Positions 63,926-64,000 of a stretch of DNA of 64,000 nt are shown here, piece after piece. The stretch covers positions 2,909,001-2,973,000 of the forward strand of contig NZ_CP110921.1 of NCBI RefSeq assembly GCF_026247885.1. The letters run 5' to 3'. The first letter of the stretch is position 1, and every line of letters starts with the position of its first letter. The position numbers and the translations under genes were made by a program. Under the pieces are notes generated by a model that did not search any database, had not been told where the DNA came from, and saw only the letters and a list, made by a program, of their open reading frames with translations. The stretch is from Methylococcus mesophilus. Its GTDB lineage: Bacteria; Pseudomonadota; Gammaproteobacteria; Methylococcales; Methylococcaceae.

Positions 63926-64000
63926 ATGGTTGCTGAAGTCAGAGTTTCGCCCGAACACGATTCGGATGCCCCGGCCCGGTTCGACGGTCACCTGCTGGAC
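63926..64000 (+). CDS. Start of an unidentified gene (cut by window edge)
   Basis: An open frame of 25 codons runs to the window end, beginning MVAEVRVSPEHDSDAPA. GGAG lies nine bases before the ATG and a good promoter stands 36 nt upstream, so this is likely a real gene. An in-frame ATG at 63917 is the alternative start. Too little is visible to assign a family. Confidence 0.5.
   Translation, partial: MVAEVRVSPEHDSDAPARFDGHLLD

Overview
The window looks like chromosome from a gammaproteobacterial methanotroph close to Methylococcus capsulatus. Four things point there: a high-GC pmoCAB operon, a complete fhcBADC operon with bacterial tetrahydromethanopterin (H4MPT) and methanofuran-type biosynthesis genes, an oxidosqualene cyclase next to a squalene monooxygenase, and housekeeping gene order typical of Gammaproteobacteria. 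From memory, the PmoB product differs from the M. capsulatus Bath protein at a handful of residues, so a sister strain or species is likely. I see no rRNA, tRNA, CRISPR array, insertion sequence or prophage.

Layout. (1) 1-13341, all minus: iscR-iscS-iscA, terminator, then ndk-rlmN-pilF-hisS-yfgM-bamB-der, then rnfABCDG (rnfG runs off the left edge). (2) 13618-19694: an unknown anchored protein (+), then on the minus strand fabA-fabB-ttcA-DUF2238, preceded by namZ with a DOMON-like gene and a small membrane protein. (3) 20023-23417 plus: lanosterol-synthase-type cyclase and squalene monooxygenase, overlapping by 4 bp. (4) 23439-33883, mostly minus: cofactor island for H4MPT and methylofuran. 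It holds mfnD/mfnF/mfnE-like genes with pabB in one overlapping operon, a HisA-like protein (+), fae, a CitG-like protein, a RimK-like ligase, mch, another ATP-grasp protein, and the beta-RFAP synthase gene mptG. (5) 34157-38864 plus: fhcBADC behind a good sigma-70 promoter. (6) 39216-42236 plus: pmoC, pmoA and a pmoB interrupted by a 1-nt frameshift in the signal peptide. (7) 42514-53748 minus: typA, then a tightly packed def-fmt-rsmB-DUF4390-ntrY-ntrX-trkA-methyltransferase-rhodanese operon. (8) 53917-59525 plus: lysM protein-dprA-smg-topA-tsaC. (9) 59734-64000 plus: flavin amine oxidase, a ModC-like ATPase with degraded catalytic motifs, a 103-aa unknown, a DUF364 protein, and the start of another gene behind a strong promoter.

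How the genes work together. pMMO oxidises methane to methanol. Methanol dehydrogenase is not in this window. Fae joins formaldehyde to H4MPT, Mch handles the methenyl/formyl step, and the Fhc complex moves the formyl group to a methanofuran-type cofactor and releases formate. The surrounding island makes those cofactors: PabB supplies para-aminobenzoate, which MptG condenses in the first committed step of the H4MPT pathway, and the Mfn-like enzymes and ATP-grasp ligases probably build the furan cofactor and its glutamate tail. The cyclase/monooxygenase pair starts sterol synthesis, which is rare in bacteria and known from this genus.

Most notable points: the pmoB frameshift just before the copper ligand His33; the sterol gene pair; an isc locus with no iscU, hscBA or fdx; an NtrX-like regulator without GAFTGA; and the right-edge cluster built around a probably inactive ModC-like ATPase, the best candidate here for an undescribed system.
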